Shown: positions 54,508-63,267 of the stretch, piece by piece
Layout: each line of letters starts with the position of its first letter
How positions within the stretch are numbered: the stretch's first letter is position 1
Source: Caldicellulosiruptor hydrothermalis 108
GTDB lineage: Bacteria > Bacillota > Thermoanaerobacteria > Caldicellulosiruptorales > Caldicellulosiruptoraceae
Direction: 5' to 3'
NCBI RefSeq assembly: GCF_000166355.1
Contig: NC_014652.1
Span: forward strand, 1,127,001 to 1,191,000
Length of the DNA: 64,000 nucleotides
The notes under the pieces: model-generated
Database searches by the model: none
Told to the model about the DNA's origin: nothing
The model's input: the letters and a program-made list of their open reading frames with translations, nothing else
Made by a program: the position numbers and the translations under genes

Positions 54508-55143
54508 ATGCCTAAGCAAACATTTTTAAACCTTCCAGAAGAGAAAAGAAACCTTATAACAGATACATTAATAAAGCACTTTTCACAAAAACCTTATCAT
54601 GAGGTTGATATATCTGATGTTGCAAAAGAATGCAATGTTGCAAAGGGGAGCATGTATCAGTATTTTGAAAACAAGAAAGACATGTACTTTTACGCAATAG
54701 AGGTCTCTTATCAGAGATTTTTGAAACTTCTTGAAAAGCTTGATATGGTACATATAAACATTTTTGATTATTATGAGAACTCGTTAAAAAGTATATGGCT
54801 TGCAATGAAAGAACTAAAATACGAATACATGCTTATAGAAAGAGCGTTTTTTTTACATGACGCCCCTTTTAAAGATGAAGTAAATGAGAGATTTTTAAAA
54901 CAGTCAAGAGACTTTTTGATAGAAGTTATAAAATACAACCAAGAAAAAGGGATTATAAGAGACGATATTGATGCAACCGTAATTGCTATATTTTTAGAAG
55001 GTGCAGGCTTCTATATGAAAAAATTTATAATAGAACAAGCTTTACAAAATATGTCAACTACACTTGAGATTGATATAGAATACTTCAAAAAGGCTATGTC
55101 GCAGTTTTGGACCCTATTAAAAGAAGGAATTGGAAAAAAGTAA
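54508..55143 (+). CDS. TetR/AcrR family repressor
   Basis: A 211-residue regulator. The N-terminal HTH has the typical run YHEVDISDVAKECNVAKGSM followed by YQYFENKKDMYFYAIE (residues about 30-65). The C-terminal helical domain would bind a small ligand; its identity is unknown. The ATG follows TTGAGGTGAGG. A 16-bp palindrome overlaps its own promoter and occurs again before the following ABC transporter genes, so it most likely represses both itself and the transporter. Similar TetR-plus-FtsX-type ABC loci respond to toxic compounds in other bacteria. Confidence 0.93.
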   Translation: MPKQTFLNLPEEKRNLITDTLIKHFSQKPYHEVDISDVAKECNVAKGSMYQYFENKKDMYFYAIEVSYQRFLKLLEKLDMVHINIFDYYENSLKSIWLAMKELKYEYMLIERAFFLHDAPFKDEVNERFLKQSRDFLIEVIKYNQEKGIIRDDIDATVIAIFLEGAGFYMKKFIIEQALQNMSTTLEIDIEYFKKAMSQFWTLLKEGIGKK

Positions 55144-55158
55144 AAATATAAATATGAC

Positions 55159-55188
55159 TTGACAGTCATATGACCGATGAGTCATAAT
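55159..55188 (+). promoter_or_regulatory. ABC-transporter promoter with the same palindromic operator
   Basis: TTGACA (55159-55164), an 18-base spacer and CATAAT (55183-55188). The operator ATGACCGATGAGTCAT (55170-55185) fills the spacer. It differs by one central base from the tetR operator. Confidence 0.8.
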
Positions 55189-55227
55189 ATATAGTAGTAA
55201 TATAAAAAATAAGGGAGATGAATCTAA

Positions 55228-55926
55228 GTGTTTGTGAAGGTTGAGAATCTTTCAAAGGTCTACAGGATGGGCCAAAGTACAATCAAGGCGCTCGATAGAG
55301 TAAGTTTTGAGCTCGAAAAAGGAAAAATCTACACTGTGATAGGTCCATCTGGGTCAGGTAAAACCACGCTTTTTAACATCATTGGCGGGCTTGACAGGGC
55401 AGATGAAGGCAGAGTTTTTGTAGATAGCAAAGAGATAACTGCAATGGACCAAAAAAGGCTTTCTGAGTACAGGCGCGACTATGTGGGGTTTGTATTTCAG
55501 TTTTTTAACCTCATAAATGGTCTTACGGTATATGAAAATGTGCTCTCAAGTGCACATCTTAGCAAAAATCCGTTGGATGTTGATATGGTATTAAAAATGA
55601 TGGATGTCTATTCTGAAAAGGACAAATTTCCGTTTGAACTGTCTGGCGGACAGCAGCAAAGGGTGGCAATTGCAAGAGCAGTTGTCAAAAACCCTGCATT
55701 GATTTTGTGCGATGAGCCAACAGGTGCACTTGACTATGACAGCAGCAAACTTGTGTTAAAACTTTTAGAAGATGTAAATAAAAAGTTTGGTACAACCATT
55801 TTAATAATTACACACAATCTTGCAATTTCTAAAATGGCAGATGCTACGTTGAGGCTGAGGTCAGGTAGACTTGTAGAATTTTCGAAAAATCCTCAAAAGA
55901 TTTCTGCTCAAGAGGTGACATGGTGA
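55228..55926 (+). CDS. ABC transporter ATP-binding protein (MacB/LolD type)
   Basis: A 232-residue ATPase. Walker A is [18 protein letters not shown] (residues about 37-54), the signature [20 protein letters not shown] (about 137-156), and Walker [13 protein letters not shown]. The Q-loop reads [14 protein letters not shown]. The sequence type is that of MacB/LolD/FtsE exporters, which work with FtsX-fold permeases; the next gene encodes one. The GTG start has AAGGGAGATG upstream. It overlaps the permease gene by seven bases. Repression by the upstream TetR protein is likely. Confidence 0.95.
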   Translation: MFVKVENLSKVYRMGQSTIKALDRVSFELEKGKIYTVIGPSGSGKTTLFNIIGGLDRADEGRVFVDSKEITAMDQKRLSEYRRDYVGFVFQFFNLINGLTVYENVLSSAHLSKNPLDVDMVLKMMDVYSEKDKFPFELSGGQQQRVAIARAVVKNPALILCDEPTGALDYDSSKLVLKLLEDVNKKFGTTILIITHNLAISKMADATLRLRSGRLVEFSKNPQKISAQEVTW

Positions 55927-58157
55927 TGGTCATCAAAAAAATTCCCCTGCGAGTAATCAAGAGAGAGTTTTTACAGTTCTTTTCTATAATGCTGCTTGTT
56001 GCTATTGCCACAATGACATATACACTTTTTGCTGCGTCAATGCAAGATATAGATTATAACTATGAAATGTTCAAAAACAAATACAATCAGGAAGATGGGA
56101 ATTTTATTACTGCAAAAGAGGTTGATATAAAACTTCTACAAGAAAAATTTAAAATTAATGTAGAACAAAGGCTATTTACTGATGTCCAACATGACCATTT
56201 TACCCTAAGAGTTTTTTCAGTGCCAAAAGAAATAAACAAACCATATATCGAAAAAGGCAGAATGCCATCAAAAGATGAAATACTTATAGACCCTGCTTTT
56301 TACAAAAAACATAACCTCAAAATAGGGTCAGTGCTGACTATAGGTAGAGAAAATTTCAAGGTTTCAGGCATTGCTTATCTTCCAGATTATATTTACATCA
56401 TTAAAAATGACCAAGACTTACTTCCTGACCCGGAGCATTTTGGTTTTGCTCTTATGAATGAAGATGAGATGAGAAGACTTTTCAACATTTTTCCTGTTCA
56501 TTATTATTGTTTCAAAGGTAAAGTTGAAAACATTGACAAGTTTAAAGAGTTTTTAAATAGCAACTGGGGGCTTTTGAAATTTGTACAAAGAGACCAGAAT
56601 CCGCGAATAATGTATACAGAGATAAAAGTTAAAAATGCAAAGAATATAACTCTGCCACTCAGTCTTTTTATAATTCTTGTATCATCTTTTATACTCTTTA
56701 TTGTCATGCGAAGGGTAATAAATACTATGCATGCTGAAATTGGTACAATCTATTCAATGGGATATACACAAAAAGATGTACTAAAAGTCTTCATGAGGTT
56801 TCCACTTTATATTTGGCTTTTTGGTTCCATCTTCGGTGTTGTACTTGGGGTTATTGAAGCATCTCCTTTTGCACAGTTTTACAGGTCATATTTTACATTA
56901 CCAAAGATAAAGTCAATTTTGCCATGGCAGCATGTATTTGTTGCGATGCTTCTCCCAGCCATATTTATATTTCTTTCAGGTTACCTTGCAATCAAGAACT
57001 TTTTCAAGCTCACAATTGTTCAGATGCTTCGCGGCGTTGATGAAATAAAATTTGGCAAGCTTCCTTCAATAAAGTTTTTTGACAGATTTGAGTTTGGAAC
57101 AAGGATTATGCTAAAATATGGCTGGCGTCATATTGGCAGGGAACTAATTTTGGCAGTTGGGATAATCTTTTCAACAATCCTTATGATGTATGGTATGACT
57201 GCAAAAGATTCGATCATAACTGCAATAGAAAGAACATATGAGAAAAATTTTAAGTACAATTATCTTTATTCTTTGAATTCTTCTTCTGCCCATCCTGAGA
57301 TTAAGTTAAAAGCTACATCTGAGCCGTACAATATTTTGTCTTTTGACATTGAAGGGACAAAACTGAGTATTACAGTTTACGGTATTAAAAGTAACTCAGA
57401 TATGATAAAACTGTATGATGAAAAAGGAAAAGAAATCTCTGTGTCAAGTGAACTTATCATAACCAAACCTCTTGCAAGCAAACTTGGTATTGGCGAAGGA
57501 GATAAGATTAAACTAAAAAACAAATTTACAGGCAAAGAATATACTTTAAAAGTGAAAAAAGTTGCCAACCTTCCTGTTGGGAACAATGGGTACATGGAAC
57601 TTGAAAGTTTTAATAAGCTTTTTGGATATAGCAGTGGAGGGTATATTGGGATATTCTCAAAAGAAAAGTTGGAAATTCCACAGAGCTTAATTTTTGAAAG
57701 TTACACAAAATCTGAGCTTGTAAATACAATAAAGGCATCTGCTGGCGACTTATCAAAGACTATAGGTGTGATGGCGCTAATTGCTGCTATCCTTGCTCTT
57801 TTGATTGTGTATGTTCTGTCTACTTTGACTTTAAATGAAAACAAGAAAAATATAGGAATTTTAAAAATGCTGGGGCACAGTGAAAGAAGTATTTTTAAGA
57901 TGATTCTCGGTTTTAACTACATTTCGTTTTTTATAGGATTTGTTGCAGGAATTCCACTATCTAAAATTACAATGGATGGGCTTATGAGCACAGTGACAAA
58001 AGATATAGATTTTGCAATGAGCCTTGATTTGAGCGTGCAGAGTGTATTGTCTACATTTGTAATCCTTCTTTTAGTCTTTCTAATTTCAAGGTTTTTAGCA
58101 AGGCAGAAAATAGCAAGGGTAATGCCGGTTGAGATATTAAAAGGGCAGCTTGATTGA
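55920..58157 (+). CDS. FtsX/MacB-type ABC permease
   Basis: A 745-residue permease with an N-terminal helix (residues 15-35), a large extracytoplasmic region, three helices at about 245-355 (first FtsX unit), another helix around 410, a second extracytoplasmic region, and three more helices near the C-terminus (about 615-735, second FtsX unit), ending FLARQKIARVMPVEILKGQL. This two-unit layout is that of the DUF214/FtsX permeases that pair with LolD-type ATPases. Substrate unknown: such exporters handle peptides, antibiotics or lipids. It is translationally coupled to the ATPase gene and followed by a terminator. Confidence 0.93.
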   Translation: MVMVIKKIPLRVIKREFLQFFSIMLLVAIATMTYTLFAASMQDIDYNYEMFKNKYNQEDGNFITAKEVDIKLLQEKFKINVEQRLFTDVQHDHFTLRVFSVPKEINKPYIEKGRMPSKDEILIDPAFYKKHNLKIGSVLTIGRENFKVSGIAYLPDYIYIIKNDQDLLPDPEHFGFALMNEDEMRRLFNIFPVHYYCFKGKVENIDKFKEFLNSNWGLLKFVQRDQNPRIMYTEIKVKNAKNITLPLSLFIILVSSFILFIVMRRVINTMHAEIGTIYSMGYTQKDVLKVFMRFPLYIWLFGSIFGVVLGVIEASPFAQFYRSYFTLPKIKSILPWQHVFVAMLLPAIFIFLSGYLAIKNFFKLTIVQMLRGVDEIKFGKLPSIKFFDRFEFGTRIMLKYGWRHIGRELILAVGIIFSTILMMYGMTAKDSIITAIERTYEKNFKYNYLYSLNSSSAHPEIKLKATSEPYNILSFDIEGTKLSITVYGIKSNSDMIKLYDEKGKEISVSSELIITKPLASKLGIGEGDKIKLKNKFTGKEYTLKVKKVANLPVGNNGYMELESFNKLFGYSSGGYIGIFSKEKLEIPQSLIFESYTKSELVNTIKASAGDLSKTIGVMALIAAILALLIVYVLSTLTLNENKKNIGILKMLGHSERSIFKMILGFNYISFFIGFVAGIPLSKITMDGLMSTVTKDIDFAMSLDLSVQSVLSTFVILLLVFLISRFLARQKIARVMPVEILKGQLD

Positions 58158-58160
58158 TGT

Positions 58161-58203
58161 CAAAAGGGCTGGCTTGCAAGAGAAAAAAGCTCAGCCCTTT
58201 TTG
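58161..58203. terminator. Terminator between the two ABC transporters
   Basis: AAAAGGGCTG (58162-58171) pairs with CAGCCCTTTT (58192-58201), with an inner GCTT/AAGC extension, then T residues. It lies between converging genes and can serve both. Confidence 0.8.
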
Positions 58204-59058
58204 TTATGTCAAGTCCTTTTTGTCAAACCTTTTGATGGTTAAATACATTAAAGCAAATACATAGAAAAACCAATATATTCTCATGTATATACTATTTTTT
58301 GATATTCCCGCAAATGGGTCAATGGTCGAAAAGTCAATCAAATTGGATTTAAAAAGAATATTTGCCATCTCACGATAAATATTGTCAGTTGGCAAGATCA
58401 AGCTTGATACAATACCAATTGTCTGAAGTGTTGTTGATGCCTTTGAAAAATCTGCTATTGCATAGCCAATCTGTTCCAAAAAACCTCCTATCATTGCAAA
58501 TCCAAACAGAAGTACAACAAGTATTCCCGTTGCAAGAGTTGAAAACGATGTGCTAAAGAATATTGTGACTGTCAAAAGGACAATCGCAATTAATTCAAAC
58601 AAAAGCCATCCCAAAACTACTTGTGATATCGTGTGATCAATTGAAAATCCTAAAGTCTTGTTGATAGTGTAGATGCTAAAGAATATTGCAGTTGAATATA
58701 AAGTTATAAAAATCAAGGCACCTAAGTACCTCGCAAGCACATATTTCCAACGTGCAATTGGACGAACAATGATTGTGTGGACATTGTAATTTTCAATCTC
58801 AGACGAAATTATTCCTGATGTTGCGAACACAACCAAAAAAGCAACCATCAGGTGTGAAAAGTAAAACCCAAGCGATGAAAATACAGTAACCTGCTGCATT
58901 GCAAATGTCATCATAGTACTTTGCTGTTTTAGATTTTCTGCTATTTCTTTTAACCCCCAACTGTACAAAAACAAAAAGGCTGCTGACATCAAAATTGTAA
59001 TCAAAAATATTTTCTTTCTCACAAATTCTTTAAAAGAGTATCTTATTATTGCCGCCAT
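58204..59058 (-). CDS. ABC-2-type transporter permease
   Basis: A 284-residue membrane protein with six hydrophobic helices, starting with AAIIRYSFKEFVRKKIFLIT (the usual N-terminal entry helix) and ending LMYLTIKRFDKKDLT. The layout fits the ABC-2/NosY-type permease family. It overlaps the ATPase gene by one base, so the two form a transporter. The substrate is unknown. The direction is opposite to the TetR-controlled transporter, so it is a separate unit. Confidence 0.9.
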   Translation of the reverse strand: MAAIIRYSFKEFVRKKIFLITILMSAAFLFLYSWGLKEIAENLKQQSTMMTFAMQQVTVFSSLGFYFSHLMVAFLVVFATSGIISSEIENYNVHTIIVRPIARWKYVLARYLGALIFITLYSTAIFFSIYTINKTLGFSIDHTISQVVLGWLLFELIAIVLLTVTIFFSTSFSTLATGILVVLLFGFAMIGGFLEQIGYAIADFSKASTTLQTIGIVSSLILPTDNIYREMANILFKSNLIDFSTIDPFAGISKNSIYMRIYWFFYVFALMYLTIKRFDKKDLT

Positions 59059-59957
59059 CAGAAAAACCCCTCTCCTATAACCTGCAAGAACACATTTTCA
59101 AGCTCTTGGGATTTTTTAACTTCGTATATCTTATAACCACTTTTCACAAATTCCTCAACAAGGATGGGTATGTCTTCATGCGAAGAAAGTTCTACCTCTA
59201 AGGTATTTTGCGAATGAGTCAAGACATTTATATTTTTCAAACTCATAATTTCAAATAATTTGCTATCTACTTTATCCAGCACAAAAGTTACCTTTAAGGC
59301 TTTTCTTGTGAGCTCATCAATTGTCCCCATCGCAACGATATACCCTTTGTTGATTATAGCAACCATGTCGCAAACCTTTTCGACCTCAGACAAAAGGTGT
59401 GAGTTTAGAAACACTGTTGTTCCTTGGTTTTTTAATTCAATTATTATATTTCTCACATCAATTCTGCCAATTGGGTCAAGTGCAGAGGTTGGCTCATCTA
59501 AGAATATTATCTCAGGTCTGTTTAGCATACTCACTGCAAGTCCAAGCCTCTGCTGCATCCCTTTGCTAAACCACCTTATCTTTTTGTCTTTGTGTTCAAT
59601 TATACCTACCTTTTCAAGCAGAGAATAAATCTCATTTTTGTAGTTTTTCATTCTTAAAAGCTGGCAGTGAAATTCCATAACCTCATAAGCTGTCATCCAG
59701 TCAGGGTATTTAAAATTTTCAGGAAGATAGCCTATTTTTGATTTAATAACAATATCATCAAGAGGTTTCCCAAGCAAAAAAGCCTTTCCCCTTGTGGGTC
59801 TCAAAAGCCCCACAAGGGTTTTTACAAGTGTACTTTTTCCAGCACCATTTGGACCTAAAAGCCCAAACACCATAGGTTTTTCTATTTCAAGGTTTATATT
59901 AAAGCACCCGTTTTTAGACGAATATTCTTTTGTAAGGTTTTCTGTTTTCAGTATCAA
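59058..59957 (-). CDS. ABC transporter ATP-binding protein
   Basis: A 299-residue ATPase. Walker A FGLLGPNGAGKSTLVKTLVG (residues about 31-50), signature WFSKGMQQRLGLAVSML (about 130-146), Walker B IIFLDEPTSALDPIG and the switch histidine in FLNSHLL are intact. The C-terminal about 80 residues are an accessory domain of the type seen in ABC-2 exporters. It pairs with the permease just downstream. The ECF sigma and anti-sigma genes lie directly upstream on the same strand with a 29-base gap, so the transporter may be under the sigma factor's control. Confidence 0.95.
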   Translation of the reverse strand: MILKTENLTKEYSSKNGCFNINLEIEKPMVFGLLGPNGAGKSTLVKTLVGLLRPTRGKAFLLGKPLDDIVIKSKIGYLPENFKYPDWMTAYEVMEFHCQLLRMKNYKNEIYSLLEKVGIIEHKDKKIRWFSKGMQQRLGLAVSMLNRPEIIFLDEPTSALDPIGRIDVRNIIIELKNQGTTVFLNSHLLSEVEKVCDMVAIINKGYIVAMGTIDELTRKALKVTFVLDKVDSKLFEIMSLKNINVLTHSQNTLEVELSSHEDIPILVEEFVKSGYKIYEVKKSQELENVFLQVIGEGFF

Positions 59958-59986
59958 GTACCATCCCTGCCTTTTTTATTTTTCAG

Positions 59987-61138
59987 TTATTTTAGCAAAT
60001 TTGCAAGTTCAAGAAGCTTTTGCTCGGAGGTAGACTCTGCTTTAATATATTTTACACTATTATTGTGGTCCACCCATAAAATAGCACTATCATCAGGATT
60101 GTTTTTATGGTAGACAATAAGTCCGCTATTACCTGCAATGCTAATTTTCTTATAATCGTATTCATCTTTGTTCACAGGTACAGGGAGTGTTGAAAGAGGG
60201 TCTTTGATTGAAAGAAGCTGAGACCTTATATTGTTTGGAACAAACGGTAAGTTTGCTATTGTTTCATATATTTTAACCTCATCTAATTCAACTGGGGTTG
60301 TTAACTTTGGAACTTTTACAATTCCTATTTCTAATGAAGGTATCATATATACAGTACCTTTTTTGGACTCTTCAGAATTTTTTATAGGGTAGAACATTAA
60401 ATTAAGTGCACCTTCTATGGTAAGCACAAACTCTTTCTGGTCAAGTGCTTGAGGTAGCAGGGTTTTGGAGCCAAGTGATTTTAAGAGCTGGTTTACTTTG
60501 TCAATGTCAAGTTTGAATTTTAATTCTATATTTGGATTCTCATTTATCATCATACTCTTGATATTTTCTTTTTGCCAAAGATAAGCTATTTCATCAGGAT
60601 TTATATTGTATTTTTTAAAAATGTTCTTTGCAGATTCAAATTCAGTTGAGTTTAATGATTCCACATATATGCTATTATTTTCTGAGCTTTTAAAATCAAT
60701 TTTCCCAAATTGTTTTAAATCAATTGTAGAATTAGCATTAATCTGCTGCAGCTTGCTTTCAATTTCCTGAAGGTCAGAAATAGTAATTGCAACTGGCTCT
60801 ATGGATGAAGCTCTGAAAATTTTCAAAGCATCTGATAAAGCCTTTCCAAATGGTGTAAATATTATGCTGACTAAAAAAACAAGTGCTAAAGCTGCTGTAA
60901 GAACAACTTTTCTATTTTTATTAAGCATGCTCAATAACCCTCCCTTTTTGTTATTTGCGCTTAAATTGAGGACTTTTTGCATTTTCATAGATACAAACTC
61001 ATCTGTCTCCTTCAGTTCATTGTAGAGTTTTCTGCACTTTCTGCACACAAGAAGATGTTTTTTTATTTGCAAACTTTCTTCTTTAGAAAGCACCCCATCA
61101 ATAAGCTCTTGGAGCTTTCCTTCGCTATAGCACATCAA
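59987..61138 (-). CDS. Anti-sigma factor with zinc-finger (zf-HC2) domain
   Basis: A 383-residue protein. The N-terminus carries an anti-sigma zinc motif, KKHLLVCRKCRKLYNEL (HxxxCxxC at about residues 28-35), then a membrane helix VLTAALALVFLVSIIFTPFG (about 74-93). The outer about 290 residues contain DUF4367-like beta structure, including IAGNSGLIVYHKNN and ILWVDHNNSVKYIK near the end. It would hold the ECF sigma factor inactive until an envelope signal is sensed. It starts three bases after the sigma gene stop, the usual sigma-anti-sigma order. Confidence 0.9.
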   Translation of the reverse strand: MMCYSEGKLQELIDGVLSKEESLQIKKHLLVCRKCRKLYNELKETDEFVSMKMQKVLNLSANNKKGGLLSMLNKNRKVVLTAALALVFLVSIIFTPFGKALSDALKIFRASSIEPVAITISDLQEIESKLQQINANSTIDLKQFGKIDFKSSENNSIYVESLNSTEFESAKNIFKKYNINPDEIAYLWQKENIKSMMINENPNIELKFKLDIDKVNQLLKSLGSKTLLPQALDQKEFVLTIEGALNLMFYPIKNSEESKKGTVYMIPSLEIGIVKVPKLTTPVELDEVKIYETIANLPFVPNNIRSQLLSIKDPLSTLPVPVNKDEYDYKKISIAGNSGLIVYHKNNPDDSAILWVDHNNSVKYIKAESTSEQKLLELANLLK

Positions 61139-61141
61139 ATA

Positions 61142-61645
61142 TCACTCTCCTTCCCCCTCTTCATATATTTTTCTGAACTTCCTTTGAGCTCTTGCAATCA
61201 TAGTGCCAACAGAATTCGGGTTTATATTCATAATCTTTGCTATCTCTTCATATGTATATCCAGAGTATTTCAAAATTAGCAGGTCTCTTTGTTCCTCAGG
61301 AAGCTTTTCAAGTGTCATTTTGACTTGAAGTATTTCAATATCATCTTCTGGGGCTTTAGAAAGAAGCAGATACTTTTCTCCGAAAGTAGTTCTTTTTTGC
61401 GATTTTAAGTAGTTTATTGCAAGATTTTTTGCAACAGTAATAAGCCATCCTTGAATATTATCCTCGCGAGGGGGATTTTTAATAAGCTTGTAGAAAACTT
61501 CCTGTGCAATGTCTTCCGCCTCTTTTGAAGTTTTCAACATAAATGTCAGATAATTTAGCACCTTTTGATAGTATTTAGAGTAAATCTGCTCGAAGTCCAG
61601 CGACTCAAAACCCCCTTGTTTTTCGTTTTCTAATATTATAAACAA
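61142..61645 (-). CDS. ECF-type RNA polymerase sigma factor
   Basis: A 167-residue sigma-70-like factor of the extracytoplasmic-function group. Region 2 is marked by EAEDIAQEVFYKLIKNPP (about 42-60) and region 4 by SGYTYEEIAKIMNINPNSVG followed by TMIARAQRKF (about 128-155). The start is uncertain: the frame opens at TTG 61645, but no ribosome site precedes it, and a GGGGG stretch further in could support a CTG start about 15 codons later. The anti-sigma gene follows directly. Target genes probably include the adjoining operon. Confidence 0.92.
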   Translation of the reverse strand: MFIILENEKQGGFESLDFEQIYSKYYQKVLNYLTFMLKTSKEAEDIAQEVFYKLIKNPPREDNIQGWLITVAKNLAINYLKSQKRTTFGEKYLLLSKAPEDDIEILQVKMTLEKLPEEQRDLLILKYSGYTYEEIAKIMNINPNSVGTMIARAQRKFRKIYEEGEGE

Positions 61646-61800
61646 TTTAAAAACAGGATTTGTGACATGTTTTAAAAAAGAGTATTAAGAGATTTTTTAA
61701 AATTTCTGCATGCTAATTTAGGATGTATTTGGTATACTGCTGACTAAATCACGATAAAAACTGTTAAAAGAAGTCTTTGTGAAGGGATGATGGGGTAGCT

Positions 61801-63159
61801 ATGAAGATAAGCAAATATATAAAAGAAGCAATGTTAAATGGAGTAAAAATTGTAAAAGAACATATCAGCGGGGAAGATGTTTATAGTGCTTTGCCTGAAT
61901 CAGACAGATTTGAAATTGAGTTTTGCATAGAAATAGAAAAAAGTGGTTATTACAATCTATATTTGAATTATAAAATAGAAAAGTACACAAAAGCTGTCTA
62001 TCTCGTAGATATAGAGGGATTGTGTCATGGCGATATTAGATTGCATTCTGAATCGGGTGAAGTTTCAAAAATGAAGATTGGGAGAGCCTTCTTAGAAAAA
62101 GGTCAGAAAAAAATCAAAATTTATGGTGGCTGGGGAGTAGCTCACATATATGCAATTGAACTTGAAGAGGATAAGTTGCAAAATTACAGTGCTCCTTCAT
62201 TTGATCTTTCAAACAAAAATGCCTCTGATAAATGCAAAAAATTGATGGAATATTTTTCAAAGATTTATAGCAAGGCAATTATTGCAGGCCAGCACACAAA
62301 CACAGCAGCAGGACCAGAAATTGCATATTTAGAATATCAAACAGGCAAAAAGCCAGCTCTTCGAGGCTTTGATTTTCTCAGCTATACAAGACACACCATT
62401 ACTGATAATATGACCTACGATGCAATATTTGAAGTAACGCTAAATCGGGGTTCTGTTGAAGAAGCAATTAAATGGCACAAAGAGTTTGGAGGAATTGTGA
62501 CATTTTGCTTGCATTGGTTTTCTCCAACAGGAGGTAGTGACAAAACATTTTATACCAAAAACACTGATTTTGACATAGAGGCTGCTCTTTGTCCTAATAC
62601 TAAAGAAAACAAGCTGCTGATAGAGGATATATATGAAATTGGCAAGTGGCTAAAAATCATGGCAGATGCAGATGTGCCTGTTATTTTCAGACCTCTTCAT
62701 GAAGCTGATGGCAGATGGTTTTGGTGGGGAGCAAAAGGGCCTGAAGCTTACAAAAGGCTTTACTATCTTTTGTATGATGTATATACTAATTGCTTTAAGC
62801 TAAACAATCTCATATGGGTTTGGAATGCACCACATCCTGATTGGAGAATAGAAAAAGACTACTATGATGTTGCAGGGGTTGATTTTTATGCCCCACCCCA
62901 AAACTATGGTCCTCTTTCATTTTGGTATGATTATGTCTATGAGCTGATAGAAACTAAAAAACCCATAGCTTTAACAGAAAACGGGCCAATTCCTGACCCA
63001 GATAAACTGCAAAGTTCAAAGACTTATTGGCTTTGGTTTATGCCTTGGTGGGGTGGATTTACGACTGATGGTAAGATAAATTCGTTTGAACATCTGAGAA
63101 AGGTTTATAACCACCCTTACGTAATAACACTTGATAAATTCGACTTATTTAGAAGATGA
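61801..63159 (+). CDS. GH26 beta-mannanase with an N-terminal CBM35-like domain
   Basis: A 452-residue glycoside hydrolase of family 26, which cuts beta-1,4-mannan. Residues 1-125 form a beta-sandwich of the CBM35/galactose-binding type, ending KIKIYGGWGVAHIYAIELEE. The catalytic domain follows. AGQHTNTAAGPEIAYLEYQT starts it, the acid/base glutamate is in FRPLHEADGRWFWWG (about residue 299), and the nucleophile glutamate in ALTENGPIPDP (about 392). There is no signal peptide, so it acts inside the cell, presumably on imported manno-oligosaccharides. A TGG-TATACT extended -10 at 61730-61738 could serve as its promoter. GGGG five bases before the ATG is the ribosome site. Confidence 0.93.
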   Translation: MKISKYIKEAMLNGVKIVKEHISGEDVYSALPESDRFEIEFCIEIEKSGYYNLYLNYKIEKYTKAVYLVDIEGLCHGDIRLHSESGEVSKMKIGRAFLEKGQKKIKIYGGWGVAHIYAIELEEDKLQNYSAPSFDLSNKNASDKCKKLMEYFSKIYSKAIIAGQHTNTAAGPEIAYLEYQTGKKPALRGFDFLSYTRHTITDNMTYDAIFEVTLNRGSVEEAIKWHKEFGGIVTFCLHWFSPTGGSDKTFYTKNTDFDIEAALCPNTKENKLLIEDIYEIGKWLKIMADADVPVIFRPLHEADGRWFWWGAKGPEAYKRLYYLLYDVYTNCFKLNNLIWVWNAPHPDWRIEKDYYDVAGVDFYAPPQNYGPLSFWYDYVYELIETKKPIALTENGPIPDPDKLQSSKTYWLWFMPWWGGFTTDGKINSFEHLRKVYNHPYVITLDKFDLFRR

Positions 63160-63172
63160 AAAAAATAAAAGT

Positions 63173-63240
63173 TCAAGGCTGCCATTTGAAAGAGGTCATT
63201 TCATATGTTCTGGAGTGAACGGGCAGCCTTGAAATTTTGT
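63173..63240. terminator. Terminator between the GH26 and GH28-type genes
   Basis: TCAAGGCTGCC (63173-63183) pairs with GGCAGCCTTGA (63222-63232), with a 38-base loop, then AATTTTGT. The long loop contains no further clear stem. It lies between converging genes. Confidence 0.7.
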
Positions 63241-63267
63241 TATAACTGGGATTTTAAACTTTTGACT

